NCBI RefSeq assembly: GCF_937891315.1 | Contig: NZ_CALAGI010000017.1 | Span: 1 to 5,888 of the forward strand | Source: an uncultured Amaricoccus sp. | GTDB lineage: Bacteria; Pseudomonadota; Alphaproteobacteria; Rhodobacterales; Rhodobacteraceae | Reading direction: 5' to 3' | DNA: 5,888 nt | The notes under the pieces: generated by a model | The model's input: only the letters and a program-made list of their open reading frames with translations | The model's database searches: none | Told to the model about the DNA's origin: nothing | In this document: positions 5,857 through 5,888 of the stretch, one piece after another | Position numbering within the stretch: position 1 is the stretch's first letter | Layout of the letters: each line of letters starts with the position of its first letter | Translations under genes and position numbers: made by a program

Positions 5857-5888
5857 CCCCTCGTCCTGCCCGATAGGAATTCTGCCAA

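Larger units (their letters stand above)
5622..5888. other. Noncoding region upstream of ftsW
   Basis: I translated the three minus-strand frames of this stretch. Two run into TAG stops near the middle, and the third is the basic, low-complexity extension of ftsW. None resembles the end of MurD, the usual upstream neighbour, or any family I know. The stretch holds the hairpin cluster, a weak promoter candidate and the ftsW ribosome site, and it continues past the window edge. Confidence 0.6.

Noticed and set aside
5622..5888. In-frame N-terminal extension of FtsW by at least 89 residues
   Set aside because: The extension is basic and low-complexity, lacks any known domain and would include the hairpin region. 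The ATG at 5621 has a ribosome site and gives a normal FtsW N-terminus.
1..5888. CRISPR array, insertion sequence, prophage, tRNA or rRNA
   Set aside because: No spaced direct repeats, transposase motifs, integrase, cloverleaf or rRNA-like sequence could be recognised; nearly the whole window is accounted for by four ordinary genes.

Overview
The window is GC-rich chromosomal DNA, by eye about two thirds G+C or more. It carries four complete genes, all on the minus strand. In transcription order (high to low coordinates) they are ftsW (4458-5621), murG (3296-4474), murC (1894-3324) and a membrane-anchored winged-helix regulator with TolB-like and TPR regions (145-1791). The wording of FtsW and MurC (for example LPDAHTDF in FtsW), the high GC and the regulator architecture suggest an alphaproteobacterium, possibly in Sphingomonadales. 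This is judged from memory of the families and was not tested by a search.

ftsW-murG-murC is the core of the conserved dcw (division and cell wall) cluster. MurC adds L-alanine to UDP-MurNAc, the first amino acid of the peptide stem. MurG adds GlcNAc to lipid I to make lipid II. FtsW polymerises lipid II at the division septum. The genes are tightly packed: ftsW and murG overlap by 17 bp, and murG and murC by 29 bp. This points to one transcript with translational coupling. murG has no ATG or GTG start and appears to begin at a TTG, immediately followed by a four-copy 15-bp tandem repeat that gives it a Pro-rich N-terminus.

The cluster looks interrupted on both sides. Upstream of ftsW there are at least 267 bp without a recognisable gene (5622-5888). 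Here one would expect the end of murD; instead there are three GC-rich hairpins and a weak promoter candidate. Downstream of murC one would expect murB, but after a 102-bp gap comes the unrelated regulator. That gene has its own extended -10 promoter candidate. Its leader could hide the Shine-Dalgarno sequence in read-through transcripts but not in transcripts from its own promoter.

The left edge (1-144) holds a candidate REP element, a GTAG foot followed by an 8-bp hairpin, 14 bp past the regulator stop. It also holds a second hairpin and possibly the last codons of a plus-strand gene. I found no mobile-element gene, CRISPR array, tRNA or rRNA. I see no clearly new multi-gene system here. 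The points most worth a second look are the gene-order break, the regulator leader, the REP-like element and the repeat at the murG start.
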